Below, one piece after another: positions 43,361-52,600 of a DNA stretch of 64,000 nt. The number at the start of each line of letters is the position of its first letter. The stretch's first letter is position 1. The notes beneath the pieces are model-generated. The model was not told the DNA's origin, ran no database searches, and was given only the letters and a program-made list of their open reading frames with translations. Source of the DNA: Pseudoalteromonas sp. A601 (GTDB taxonomy: Bacteria; Pseudomonadota; Gammaproteobacteria; Enterobacterales; Alteromonadaceae); assembly GCF_002165575.1 (NCBI RefSeq), contig NZ_MXQF01000019.1, positions 1 to 64,000 on the forward strand, given 5' to 3'. The position numbers and the translations under genes are program-made.

Positions 43361-45547
43361 ATGACAACTTCTTCTCACAGCTTATTTGGCTTAACTGTCG
43401 ATGCGCAGTTAGCCAACTTTATTAATCAACAGCTTCTACCTGACACAGGTGTTAGTGAACAGCAATTCTGGCAAGGCTTTGCAAAAATCGTTGAGGATTT
43501 AACGCCAACTAACCAAGCGCTGTTGGCCAAACGTGATGTATTACAGCAAAAAATTGATGATTATCATCAAACTCAAACGCAGTGGAATGCTCAGCAATAT
43601 CAGGAATTTCTCATAGATATTGGTTACTTAGTGTCGCCGCCAGATGATTTTACAATTGAAACCCAAAACGTTGAGCCCGAAATTGCCCAATCTGCAGGCC
43701 CGCAACTCGTTGTGCCTGTAAGTAATGCACGCTTTGCTCTTAATGCAGCAAACGCACGCTGGGGCTCGCTTTATGATGCCTTGTATGGCACCGATGTATT
43801 ATCACAAGAAGATGGCGCAGAGAAAGGAGCAGTGTACAACCCTGTTCGTGGCTTTAAAGTAATGGCTTTCGCAAGGCAGTTTTTAGATAAATCGCTGCCG
43901 CTTGTAAGTGGCTCGCATATCGAAAGCACCAATTACTCAATAGTTAATGGTCAATTACTTATAACGCTAAGAGACAGCTCACAAACCTGCCTAAAACAGC
44001 CTGAGCAACTTGTTGGTTTTACTGGAGAAGCACAAAATCCTACCGCTATTTTACTAAAAAATAATGGATTACATATCGAACTGCAAATAGATCATCAACA
44101 CCCTATTGGTAAGGCTGATAAAGCGGGATTAAAAGACGTCGTACTTGAAGCCGCATTGACCACCATTATGGACTGCGAAGATTCCGTTGCTGCTGTAGAC
44201 GCTGAAGATAAAGTGCTGGTTTACCAAAATTGGTTAGGCCTGATGAAAGGCAATCTAGTAGAGTCTTTTGAGAAAGACGGCAAGCTTGTTGAGCGTGCGC
44301 TTAACCCTGATAGGTGCTTTACAACTGTCAGTGGAGAGCAGCTAACCTTAAAAGGCCGTAGTATGATGTTTGTGCGTAACGTGGGTCATTTGATGACAAA
44401 CCCAGCAATGCAAGATAGCAATGGCCAGGACGTTTATGAAGGTATAATGGATGCGATGATCACCGCAACGGCAGCATTACATGATTTAAATGGTAAAAGT
44501 GCAATCAAAAATTCATCTGCGGCGAGTATCAATATCGTTAAACCCAAAATGCATGGTCCTGAAGAAGTTACTTTTACAAATACATTATTTACACGTGTTG
44601 AAGAAGTATTAAATCTACCTAAAAACACCATAAAAATGGGGATTATGGATGAAGAGCGCCGTACCTCAGTAAACTTAAAAGCATGTATTGAAGCAGCTAA
44701 AGAGCGCGTAGTATTTATTAATACAGGCTTTTTAGACCGTACTGGTGATGAAATACATACATCAATGCAAGCTGGCGTTGTACTGCCTAAAGCTGCAATC
44801 AAACAACAGCCTTGGATCAGTGCCTATGAAGATAGAAACGTAGATATTGGGTTACAAACGGGGTTAAGTGGCCGCGCACAAATAGGTAAAGGTATGTGGC
44901 CGATGCCAGACAAAATGGCATTAATGATGGAACAAAAAATCGCACATCCACAATCAGGTGCAAATACTGCTTGGGTGCCCTCCCCTACCGCTGCAACCTT
45001 ACATGCTATGCATTATCATGATATTGATGTGTTTGCCTGCCAAAAGGCTATTGCAGAAAGAATGCAGGCAAGTTTAAGTGATTTACTTACACCGCCATTA
45101 ATGGCAAATCCTAGCACACTAACTAAAGAAGACATTCAAGCAGAGCTTGATAATAATGCACAAGGGATTCTAGGCTACGTTGTTCGCTGGATAGACCAAG
45201 GTATTGGGTGTTCAAAAGTGCCTGATATTAACCACATAGGTCTGATGGAAGACCGGGCAACACTACGGATATCGAGCCAACATATGGCCAACTGGTTACA
45301 TCACGGAGTATGTACACAAGCCCAAATTGAAAATACAATGGCAAAAATGGCCAAGGTGGTTGATGGTCAAAATGCCCACGATCCGGCTTATAAAAACATG
45401 GCCGATTCCCCGCAGAGCTTAGCAAATAGTGTTGCATATCAAGCAGCATTGGCACTCGTATTAGAAGGGACTACACAACCAAGTGGCTACACAGAGCCAC
45501 TACTTCACGCGTTTCGTATTAAATATAAAAGCGAGTTAGCGAGTTAG
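43361..45547 (+). CDS. glcB: Malate synthase G
   Basis: 728 residues, the G isoform. Typical blocks are '[14 protein letters not shown]', '[19 protein letters not shown]', '[18 protein letters not shown]' and '[19 protein letters not shown]'. It condenses glyoxylate with acetyl-CoA to malate. AAAGGA precedes the ATG. Pairing with divergent aceA makes the complete shunt in 4 kb, using the G-type rather than the A-type enzyme of E. coli. The stop codon lies inside an 8-bp tandem repeat. Confidence 0.97.
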   Translation: MTTSSHSLFGLTVDAQLANFINQQLLPDTGVSEQQFWQGFAKIVEDLTPTNQALLAKRDVLQQKIDDYHQTQTQWNAQQYQEFLIDIGYLVSPPDDFTIETQNVEPEIAQSAGPQLVVPVSNARFALNAANARWGSLYDALYGTDVLSQEDGAEKGAVYNPVRGFKVMAFARQFLDKSLPLVSGSHIESTNYSIVNGQLLITLRDSSQTCLKQPEQLVGFTGEAQNPTAILLKNNGLHIELQIDHQHPIGKADKAGLKDVVLEAALTTIMDCEDSVAAVDAEDKVLVYQNWLGLMKGNLVESFEKDGKLVERALNPDRCFTTVSGEQLTLKGRSMMFVRNVGHLMTNPAMQDSNGQDVYEGIMDAMITATAALHDLNGKSAIKNSSAASINIVKPKMHGPEEVTFTNTLFTRVEEVLNLPKNTIKMGIMDEERRTSVNLKACIEAAKERVVFINTGFLDRTGDEIHTSMQAGVVLPKAAIKQQPWISAYEDRNVDIGLQTGLSGRAQIGKGMWPMPDKMALMMEQKIAHPQSGANTAWVPSPTAATLHAMHYHDIDVFACQKAIAERMQASLSDLLTPPLMANPSTLTKEDIQAELDNNAQGILGYVVRWIDQGIGCSKVPDINHIGLMEDRATLRISSQHMANWLHHGVCTQAQIENTMAKMAKVVDGQNAHDPAYKNMADSPQSLANSVAYQAALALVLEGTTQPSGYTEPLLHAFRIKYKSELAS

Positions 45548-45566
45548 CGAGTTAGCGAGTTAGCGA
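45531..45566. repeat. Octamer tandem array (GCGAGTTA)x4 across the glcB stop
   Basis: Four copies of GCGAGTTA followed by GCGA. The first two cover the last glcB codons and stop (KSELAS then TAG). As 8 is not a multiple of 3, successive units put stops in different frames, so gain or loss downstream does not alter the protein, but change within the first units would alter the tail. Confidence 0.9.
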
Positions 45567-45588
45567 TAATAAAGATTGTTTGTGTCAT

Positions 45589-45613
45589 AGCCAGCCTTAG
45601 GGCTGGCTTTTTT
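45589..45613 (+). terminator. Terminator of glcB
   Basis: AGCCAGCC (45589-45596), loop TTAG, GGCTGGCT (45601-45608), then TTTTTATT. Confidence 0.92.
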
Positions 45614-45696
45614 ATTACCTATTCATAACTACAATGAATGGTTAACATTCAGCAACCAAAAAAGTGCATTAAAAATAATGCGCTTTCAGTGATGTA

Positions 45697-45796
45697 TTCA
45701 CCACCGAGAATACAGAGTTCATAGAGAAGAAATTAATGACTTTTTACTTAAGCTTTCTCTGTGTAGCGCGCAGCGCCTCCTGCCCTCGGTGGTAAA
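45697..45796. repeat. Intergenic palindromic repeat, short copy C
   Basis: Starts TTCACCACCGAG and ends CTCGGTGGTAAAA, preceded by 'cagtgatgta' much as copies A and B are preceded by 'aagtgattta'. The ends are the most palindromic of the three copies. The interior ('cagagttcatagagaagaaa', 'ctctgtgtagcg') is shorter and folds back on itself. No gene lies in 45548-45849. Confidence 0.65.
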
Positions 45797-45849
45797 ATAG
45801 ACTTGTTGGATAAATAGCTACAGCTCATTGTCGCGAGGTAAACTCGCTG

Positions 45850-46581
45850 CTACCCTACACTAACAACCGTTGCGTTGTGATAAACGTTTTGTACATCATC
45901 GCAGTCTTCTAGCATATTGATAAACTTATCAAAATTAGCGATATCATCTTCATCAGTTATATCTACATGTACTTGCGGTACAAAGGTAATTTCATCAACT
46001 TCAAAATTAATGCCTTCAAAAGCTTCTTCTAGTGCCGTTTTAGCTTTGTAATACTCTGTATGCGGTGCAAAAACAGATACTTTTCCATCTTCAACCTCTA
46101 CATCGGTTACATCCACGTCAGCCATCATCAGCGCTTCAAGTACCACTTCGTCATCATCACCACTAAAACCAAGAACAGCTAGGTGATCAAACATATGAGC
46201 TACACAACCTGGAGTACCAATTTTTGAATCAGTTTTAGTAAACGGTAAGCGGACATCTTTGATAGTACGATTTGGGTTATCTGTTAAACAGTCAACAATA
46301 ACCATACAGTTACCAGGGCCATAACCTTCATAACGAGCCGGTGAATAGTCTTCCCCTGCGCCACCGGCGGCTTTTTTAATCGCGTTGTCAATAACGTGGG
46401 CTGGAACTTGATCGCGTTTAGCGCGCTCAATAATGCGCTTTAGAGCTTGGTTAACCTCTGGGTCGGGTTCACCATTTTTAGCAACAACGTAAATTTCTTT
46501 ACCGTATTTAGAATTAACTTTTGTTTTCGCATTGGCAGTTTTTGCCATAGAACTTTTGCGGACTTCAAATGCTCTGCCCAT
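45850..46581 (-). CDS. YebC/PmpR-family protein (YeeN-like)
   Basis: 243 residues. It begins '[15 protein letters not shown]' and continues '[51 protein letters not shown]', then '[24 protein letters not shown]', all standard for the family. The pattern is nearer to YeeN than to YebC. Members act as transcription regulators or as translation factors that relieve ribosome stalling; the role here is not decidable. GAGG lies ahead of the ATG. Confidence 0.92.
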   Translation of the reverse strand: MGRAFEVRKSSMAKTANAKTKVNSKYGKEIYVVAKNGEPDPEVNQALKRIIERAKRDQVPAHVIDNAIKKAAGGAGEDYSPARYEGYGPGNCMVIVDCLTDNPNRTIKDVRLPFTKTDSKIGTPGCVAHMFDHLAVLGFSGDDDEVVLEALMMADVDVTDVEVEDGKVSVFAPHTEYYKAKTALEEAFEGINFEVDEITFVPQVHVDITDEDDIANFDKFINMLEDCDDVQNVYHNATVVSVG

Positions 46582-46735
46582 CTTGTGCCTCTATTGTAAA
46601 ATCGGTATAGGTGATATTTTACCAATTCCAACACAGTTGAGCTAGTAGCTAGCTTAGAATAATAAAACGACTGTAAATAAGATAAGGATTAGTGGAAAAC
46701 AAAAAAACAACCAATTTAACATAATATAATTATAT

Positions 46736-47359
46736 CTAATTATGTATCACTGTATTCTGGTCGACAAGTTCGTCAACGAGTAATGCAAGTTCATTAAAAT
46801 GATGCAAAATATAGTCAGCTTGCTCTGCATATTCAGGAACTTTATCCGGCGCATATAAACAAGAACGCATGTTAGCATTTTGGGCCGCTTGAATATCATA
46901 AAGATAATCACCTACATACAGCAAATTGCTCTGCTCTAACTGCCATAAAGTGGCAATTGCATTTAAAGCACTTGGATCGGGTTTTGGTGGTGCATCGCTG
47001 CGAGTTAAAACGGTTTGAATGGGTAACGGATTATTTTTAAGCTTAAGTGCAGCTGCACGGTCATAATTTCGGGTCACTATTGCCATTGGAATGCCTATCT
47101 TTTTTAAATGGGCAACGGTGTTAGCTACACCAGGTAGTAAGCTTGCATGTTGAGCATCTATTAGCTCATGCTGATGCACTATATTCATTGCTTCCTCGCG
47201 CATGTACGGCGAGGGTAATCCTGCAATATGGCTCAGTAAATCCTGCTCGTCAGGACAACCTAACTGGGCTTTAATCAAGGTAAAGTCTAATTCAGACGAA
47301 ACTAAAGTACCGTCTAAATCAAAGATCACACCTTTTATGCTATCATGATGACTGTTCAT
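46736..47359 (-). CDS. HAD-superfamily phosphatase
   Basis: 207 residues from ATG 47359, which has AAGGAA at good spacing; an ATG at 47389 is less likely. HAD motif I is 'IFDLDGTLVSSE', motif II 'AIVTRNYD', motif III lysine in 'APPKPDPSAL' and motif IV 'YVGDYLYDI'. It resembles the phosphoglycolate phosphatase/5'-nucleotidase subgroup with a helical cap. The substrate is unknown. It is monocistronic, between the YebC-family gene and the DUF6702 gene. Confidence 0.88.
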   Translation of the reverse strand: MNSHHDSIKGVIFDLDGTLVSSELDFTLIKAQLGCPDEQDLLSHIAGLPSPYMREEAMNIVHQHELIDAQHASLLPGVANTVAHLKKIGIPMAIVTRNYDRAAALKLKNNPLPIQTVLTRSDAPPKPDPSALNAIATLWQLEQSNLLYVGDYLYDIQAAQNANMRSCLYAPDKVPEYAEQADYILHHFNELALLVDELVDQNTVIHN

Positions 47360-47466
47360 ACCATTCCTTGTATATGATTGTTTTTTCATAGCTACACCCG
47401 CTTTACTTTAAGATAGTTTACGTGCCTAAATATGCAAAGGATCAGCGAATGTTTTTTTTGTAAAAA

Positions 47467-47493
47467 AACGCGCACAAAATTACAGTACGCGTT
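47467..47493 (-). terminator. Terminator of the M1 peptidase operon
   Basis: AACGCG (47467-47472) pairs with CGCGTT (47488-47493); on the minus strand a run of T follows. It lies about 20 bp after the DUF6702 gene. Confidence 0.6.
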
Positions 47494-47511
47494 GGTTGGG
47501 AACAGAAATAC

Positions 47512-48024
47512 TTACTGAGCGCCCTGCCCTTGTTTTGGTTCGAAGCGTGCTTCTAGCCAGGTGTCATCTTGAGTAAAGTGCAAAGTTTTAACTTTGCCTT
47601 TACCTTCAACGTTCACCATATTGACTTGTGCAGGCCAAAGATCACGAAGTGCACCATGACTCATTCTTATTCCTTGTATACCTTTAGGAATAGGGGCTTC
47701 TTGGTAAACCCAAAAAAACTTACCATCAACCTGCGCGCCAACCTCACTTAGCGTAAGCGGCTCGCCAGTTAAGGTTTGCAATGCCACATGTGATTCTATG
47801 TAATTCGCAAACCGTTGTTGGTCTTGTTTATTACTAATAATATCTGCGCCACCAGGAAATAAATGCTCAACCGCATGCTCTGTGTCGTGCAAATAAAACC
47901 TATGCATTAGCTCAATATTATTTGTGCGCTTATTAAATAAAACCGTTGTAACCGATGCTTTTAATTGATGCGCCATAGTAGGCGCAGCAATTATTAGAGC
48001 TAAAAAAATGAGCAAAAAGCGCAT
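47512..48024 (-). CDS. DUF6702-type secreted protein
   Basis: 170 residues with a signal peptide ending 'APTMAHQ'. The content ('ELMHRFYLHDTEHAVEHLF', 'FWVYQEAPIPKGIQGIRMSHGALRDLWPAQVNMVNVEG') matches a small conserved family that travels with M1 peptidases in marine bacteria. Its start shares a base with the peptidase stop (TAATG), so the pair is coupled. A chaperone or accessory role for the peptidase is plausible but unproven. Confidence 0.75.
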   Translation of the reverse strand: MRFLLIFLALIIAAPTMAHQLKASVTTVLFNKRTNNIELMHRFYLHDTEHAVEHLFPGGADIISNKQDQQRFANYIESHVALQTLTGEPLTLSEVGAQVDGKFFWVYQEAPIPKGIQGIRMSHGALRDLWPAQVNMVNVEGKGKVKTLHFTQDDTWLEARFEPKQGQGAQ

Positions 48025-50462
48025 TAATTTTGCTCCTTAGCGTCTTTATCATCGTCTGTTTTAAGCTCAGTTTTAATATCTTGCATGATATCGCGACTTA
48101 CTTTCGCTTTACTCTTCTCACGCTTGTAAACTTCAATACGTGAAGGAATAATACGACGAGGGTAGTTGTTATTTTCAACGTCTACGTCTGCTGTTTCCCA
48201 ACGAGGATCCACAGATACAGACACAACAGGCTTATTTTTATCGGTAATAATCAGCTTTTGCACATGCTTATGATTACGACGCCAAATTTCAGCAGGAATA
48301 TATTGCTCTTCTTTGCTGCCATCTTCGTAAGTCAGTTCAAGTAAAATAGGCATTACTAAGCCGCCCACGTTTGAAAACTCAAGCACGTAGTAATTTTTAT
48401 CTTCTTCTAAAGCACGATCCAACACTTTTCGTTCCCATGGCTCTAAGCCTTTTAAGAACTTATTATAGGAGTTACGCTCTTTGTTCGTTACTGTAAAGCG
48501 ATCATTCGCATCATAAAAGTCTGTGACGTCAGGGTTTTCTTCAACCCATAACTTTTTACCTTCAGCTCTGTTGCGCTCAACAAATAGTGGCATTGGTTTA
48601 TCCGCTTCAATGTCACGTAAACGGTTAAAGTCGATATCAGGGTTTTTAGTATCTAGCTGTAATTGATAAACTTTATCTAATGAGATATCTACATGGTCTG
48701 TCGTGTAGAACCACCCGCGCCAAAACCAGTCTAAATCAACACCTGATGCTTCTTCCATAGTACGGAAAAAGTCTGCTGGAGTAGGGCGTTTATACTTCCA
48801 ACGCTGGGCATACTCTTTAAATGCAAAATCAAATAAATCACGCCCTAAAATCACTTCACGTAGAATATTAAGTGCAGCTGCAGGCTTAGTGTAGGCATTA
48901 GGACCTAAGCGTAATACGCTGTCTGATTGGGTCATTACTGGCACTTGGTTTTCTGATTTCATATAAGCGACAATGTCACGTGGCTCAACGCCCCATGGGA
49001 TTGTGTGATCCCATTCGCGTCCTGCAACACCATCTAAAAAGCTATTTAAACCTTCATCCATCCACGTCCATTGACGTTCATCAGAGTTAACAATCATAGG
49101 GAAGTAGATATGCCCTACTTCATGGATTACTACACCGATCAAAAAGCGCTTTTCAGCTTGCGAGTAAGTGCGAGTTCCGTCATCTTGTAGCTCAGTACGT
49201 GGGCCGTTAAACGTGATCATCGGGTACTCCATGCCACCGACAGGGCCATTAACTGATTGCGCTACCGGATATGGGTAATCAAATGAAAAACGTGAATACA
49301 CTTCCATGGTATGAACCACAGATTCAGTTGAATATTTTTTCCATAAGTCGCCACCTTCTTTAGGGAAGAATGACATAGCCATTACTAATGGCTGCTCATC
49401 ACCACCTTGGTTATAACCTTTTGCATCCCACATAAACTTACGCGATGATGCCCATGCAAAATCACGCACATTTTCTGCTTTAAAGTGCCATGTTTTGGTT
49501 TTATCCGTGCCTTCTTTTTCGTTCTCGAGCGCTTCTTCTTCAGTCACAATGAAAACTGGGCGCTTAGCATTTTCAGCGTCCTTTAAACGACTGCGCTGAG
49601 TGCTAGTTAGAACAGAGCGTGGGTTATCAAGCTTGCCGGTCGCCGATACGATATGATCGGCAGGCACTGTTAATTCAACATCGTAATCACCAAATTCGAG
49701 TGTAAACTCACCACTGCCTAAAAAGGCTTTATTTGTCCATGCTTCATAATCAGTATACGCCGCTAAACGAGGAAACCACTGTGCAAGCAAAAAGATATCG
49801 TTTCCATCTTCTTCAAAATGCTCATAACCAGAGCGAGCGCCTACAGCATCTTCTTCAACAATATTAAAGGCAAAGTCCATACTGAACTCAACGTCTTGAC
49901 CAGGTTTAAGAGGGTCATTTAAGTCGATACGCATTAAGGTATCTACAATTGTAACTTTGAGTTCATCGCCACTGTCGTCTTTGACATTAGCAATAGTGAA
50001 ACCTAGTTCGTTATCACTCATAAATTGTTGGCGGCGCAATTGTCCTAAACTAAGCTTGGTTGGCTTAGCATCAGGGCGACCTTGTAATTTACCAGCATTA
50101 AATGTTGCTGTACGCTCAGCTATTGAATCACTTTTAAAAATATTTTGATCCAGTTGTAACCATAAATACTTCAACGTGTGAGGTGAATTATTTTTATATT
50201 CAATTATTTGACTAGCGCTAAGACGACGGTTTTTTTCATCGAGTTTGGCATCAATTTCATAATTTACTTGCTGCTGCCAATATTTTTCACCGGGCTCACC
50301 AGCCGCGCTTCGATACACATTTGGTGTTGGTAAGGCTTCATCAAGTTGGCGAAACTTATCGACGAATGACCCTTTTGTTTGCTCTACCGAAGAAGCAAGT
50401 ACCGCGCTCGACATTGCCAAAGGCACTAATAAAGCACCTAAAGTAACAACTGCCTTTTTCAT
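48024..50462 (-). CDS. Secreted M1-family metallopeptidase
   Basis: 812 residues from ATG 50462 with AGGA ahead; this start gives a proper signal peptide 'MKKAVVTLGALLVPLAMSSAVLAS'. The zinc site HEVGH is at 447-451 with the third ligand E470 in 'WMDEGLN', the exact HEXXH-X18-E spacing of M1. The exopeptidase motif upstream is 'VGGMEYPM' in place of GAMEN, a divergent form. The long C-terminal part has no recognised domain and ends in a charged tail. It probably trims peptides in the periplasm. Confidence 0.9.
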   Translation of the reverse strand: MKKAVVTLGALLVPLAMSSAVLASSVEQTKGSFVDKFRQLDEALPTPNVYRSAAGEPGEKYWQQQVNYEIDAKLDEKNRRLSASQIIEYKNNSPHTLKYLWLQLDQNIFKSDSIAERTATFNAGKLQGRPDAKPTKLSLGQLRRQQFMSDNELGFTIANVKDDSGDELKVTIVDTLMRIDLNDPLKPGQDVEFSMDFAFNIVEEDAVGARSGYEHFEEDGNDIFLLAQWFPRLAAYTDYEAWTNKAFLGSGEFTLEFGDYDVELTVPADHIVSATGKLDNPRSVLTSTQRSRLKDAENAKRPVFIVTEEEALENEKEGTDKTKTWHFKAENVRDFAWASSRKFMWDAKGYNQGGDEQPLVMAMSFFPKEGGDLWKKYSTESVVHTMEVYSRFSFDYPYPVAQSVNGPVGGMEYPMITFNGPRTELQDDGTRTYSQAEKRFLIGVVIHEVGHIYFPMIVNSDERQWTWMDEGLNSFLDGVAGREWDHTIPWGVEPRDIVAYMKSENQVPVMTQSDSVLRLGPNAYTKPAAALNILREVILGRDLFDFAFKEYAQRWKYKRPTPADFFRTMEEASGVDLDWFWRGWFYTTDHVDISLDKVYQLQLDTKNPDIDFNRLRDIEADKPMPLFVERNRAEGKKLWVEENPDVTDFYDANDRFTVTNKERNSYNKFLKGLEPWERKVLDRALEEDKNYYVLEFSNVGGLVMPILLELTYEDGSKEEQYIPAEIWRRNHKHVQKLIITDKNKPVVSVSVDPRWETADVDVENNNYPRRIIPSRIEVYKREKSKAKVSRDIMQDIKTELKTDDDKDAKEQN

Positions 50463-50581
50463 AATTAATCCTGTTAGATTTACGTGATAATACTTTGGCA
50501 AAACAGATGACTAAATTCAATAAAATAGCGACCAAGCACCGATTTTATAAGGTAAAGAATATGTTATTCGTCAGCTCTTAA

Positions 50582-50598
50582 TGTAAAGGGGGTTTACA
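50582..50598. repeat. 17-bp palindromic motif, site 2
   Basis: TGTAAAGGGGGTTTACA, between the divergent M1 peptidase and small-protein genes; see the site at 40854. Two further members lie inside coding DNA: 52171-52187 in sbcD (TGTAAAGCCCCTTTACA) and 61886-61902 in the glycerophosphodiesterase gene (TGTAAAGCCCATTTACA). Confidence 0.7.
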
Positions 50599-50664
50599 AC
50601 CTAGTTCAGGCTTAATTCATCAACATATTCTAAAGTAAAGTTAGCTTTATAAAAGGAGTCGAGC

Positions 50665-50907
50665 ATGAAGTTTTACATCGTAAAAAAAGATCAATGCATT
50701 GCTGCGATCCCAGCAAAAGAATCACTCCTGAATGAGTATAAAAATAAAGGTTTCAAATTTGTCGAAGTGATTGCTGCGCGAGACGAAAATGACGCATTAA
50801 ATCGTCACCCAACAAAGCAGAAAAACAGCAAAAAGTGGCGTGCTTTATGCACAAGTTTACTACTTTTAGCGATAATTTTAAGTATTTACTCTTTAATTGA
50901 TAAATAG
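50665..50907 (+). CDS. Small tail-anchored membrane protein, paralogue 1
   Basis: 80 residues, not a family I know. It has a soluble alpha/beta N-terminus ('MKFYIVKKDQCIAAIPAKES', then 'FKFVEVIAARDENDALNRH'), a basic stretch (KQKNSKKWR), and a C-terminal helix 'LCTSLLLLAIILSIYSLI'. It is related along its length to the next small gene. AAAGGAG lies ahead of the ATG. It would sit in the inner membrane by its tail with the small domain in the cytoplasm. Confidence 0.75.
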   Translation: MKFYIVKKDQCIAAIPAKESLLNEYKNKGFKFVEVIAARDENDALNRHPTKQKNSKKWRALCTSLLLLAIILSIYSLIDK

Positions 50908-50949
50908 TGAATTTTTTAGTTGATCTTTACTGTCATTTGTATTTAAAAT

Positions 50950-51036
50950 CGCCCACTTTTTTGATTTGAGAGACAGCAAACGCGCTGCATTTCTCTCAAA
51001 AGTGTTCTAAATCGAAGCAAAAAAACACGGTGGGCG
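50950..51036 (+). promoter_or_regulatory. Long stem-loop covering the start region of paralogue 2
   Basis: CGCCCAC (50950-50956) is complementary to GTGGGCG (51030-51036), which lies directly before the ATG at 51038. Inside, GATTT pairs with AAATC, TTTGAGAG (50965-50972) pairs with CTCTCAAA (50993-51000), and CAGC pairs with GCTG. The fold would hide the ribosome-binding region, so translation could be controlled by structure. Confidence 0.5.
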
Positions 51037-51037
51037 T

Positions 51038-51277
51038 ATGGATTTTTATATCCTAAAAAAACAACAAGAACTAATTGCTATACCAGCGAACGAACAAAGT
51101 TGTAAGCAGTACCTAGATTCAGGCTACTTTTATATTGATAAGGTAGCTGCGTGTAATGAAACTAACGCATTAAAAGCACTTCATGCAAAACAAACTCGTG
51201 CTTTAAAAGTGCCTTTAACGATGGCTTTGCTTGCTCTGCCAATTGTTATTTTTGCTTGGTACAGTTTAAGCTCATAA
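51038..51277 (+). CDS. Small tail-anchored membrane protein, paralogue 2
   Basis: 79 residues, similar to the preceding gene: 'MDFYILKKQQELIAIPANEQ', 'YFYIDKVAACNETNALKAL', a basic turn, then the membrane helix 'MALLALPIVIFAWYSL'. The two share FYI-KK-Q--IAIPA and an --A-NE-NAL pattern, so they arose by duplication. Its start lies at the foot of a long stem-loop. No function is known; the position before sbcDC may be chance. Confidence 0.75.
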   Translation: MDFYILKKQQELIAIPANEQSCKQYLDSGYFYIDKVAACNETNALKALHAKQTRALKVPLTMALLALPIVIFAWYSLSS

Positions 51278-51352
51278 AGATTTAAGCCCAGCTCTTGCAT
51301 CTTGTTTTAGCTTGGGTATATTGGCGCTCTTAACCTTTTTTAAGAGCGTGAC

Positions 51353-52600
51353 ATGAAAGTCTTACATACTTCAGATTGGCACCTTGGCCAACAATTCTAC
51401 GAACATTCTAGGTTCAGCGAACATCAAGCATTTTTTGCTTGGCTGATTGACACGCTCGTTACTGAAAAAATCGATTTATTGCTCGTTGCTGGTGATATTT
51501 ATCATACCGCCACACCCGCAGCAAGCGCTGAGAACCAACTTTATCAGTTCATCAAAGATGTAAAAAAACGCTGCCCAACATTACAAGTCGTGCTGATTGC
51601 GGGCAATCATGACTCAGCTAATCGTATTTTAGCGGCGCAGCCACTGCTGGCACAATTTGATACCCATGTAGTAGGGCGCTTCGATGCGCAGCAACCTGAA
51701 AATGTGGTGATTAAGATTAACCATCAAGATACCTGCGCCCATATTGTCGCTATGCCATTTTTACGCACCAGTGACGTTAGCACGCTAAGTGGCACAAATG
51801 ATGGCGCTAGTTACGCTCAAGGCGTCGCACAGGCATATAAACTTAGCACTGAGCTTGCCTTAATTGATAAACCTGATACCACGCCTCTGATTGTAATGGG
51901 GCACTTGCATGCCAAGGGCGGCGATATTTCAAGTGACTCTGAACGCAACTTAGTGATAGGTGATGAAGAAGCCATTACAGCAAAGGTATTTAGCGAACAG
52001 GCTGATTACGTGGCACTTGGTCATTTGCACAAAGCACAAATAGTCGCTAAATCTGATGCAATACGCTACAGTGGTACGCCAATGCCAATGTCTTTCTCAG
52101 AGCGTAATTACACTCACCAAGTAAATATCATTGAATTTGCGCATACACAAAAGCAACCTATCTCAACGACTGTAAAGCCCCTTTACATTCCACGTTCTGC
52201 TGAGGTCATCGTTTTGCCAAAAGGAGAATGCGTACCATTAGCTCAACTATGTGAGCAAATTAAAGATTTAGACACCACAACTCATACCGTTGCTCCTTAT
52301 TTAAGGGTAAAGCTTAAATCAAGTGACACTGATACCACCTTTAGAGAACAAATTGAACAAGCACTAGAAGGTAAAAATATACGCTTTTGCGGCATTGAGC
52401 GGGTGCGTGAGAACAGTCCTACTCACTCAAATGAGAGAGTCTTTGACGATTTAAATCAAGTAGAAATGCTCAACCCTATTAATTTATTAGAGCAAGCATT
52501 TGCAAACGATAAAGACATGGCGGGTCAAAACGTACCTGAAGAGCTAAAAAGTTTATTAAACGAAGTAATAAGCGAGCTGACGGAGCAAGAACAACTATGA
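51353..52600 (+). CDS. sbcD: Exonuclease subunit SbcD
   Basis: 415 residues. Metallophosphoesterase motifs are intact: D8 and H10 in SDWHLG, D48 in VAGDIYHT, 'GNHDS', and 'GHLHAKG' with 'LGHLHKAQ'. With SbcC it forms the Mre11-Rad50-type nuclease that cuts DNA hairpins and protein-blocked ends. The stop overlaps the sbcC start by 4 bp. A 17-bp palindromic motif at 52171 lies inside the coding sequence. Confidence 0.96.
   Translation: MKVLHTSDWHLGQQFYEHSRFSEHQAFFAWLIDTLVTEKIDLLLVAGDIYHTATPAASAENQLYQFIKDVKKRCPTLQVVLIAGNHDSANRILAAQPLLAQFDTHVVGRFDAQQPENVVIKINHQDTCAHIVAMPFLRTSDVSTLSGTNDGASYAQGVAQAYKLSTELALIDKPDTTPLIVMGHLHAKGGDISSDSERNLVIGDEEAITAKVFSEQADYVALGHLHKAQIVAKSDAIRYSGTPMPMSFSERNYTHQVNIIEFAHTQKQPISTTVKPLYIPRSAEVIVLPKGECVPLAQLCEQIKDLDTTTHTVAPYLRVKLKSSDTDTTFREQIEQALEGKNIRFCGIERVRENSPTHSNERVFDDLNQVEMLNPINLLEQAFANDKDMAGQNVPEELKSLLNEVISELTEQEQL

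Noticed and set aside
44434-44802. 122-codon frame opposite glcB
   Set aside because: Antisense shadow of malate synthase G.
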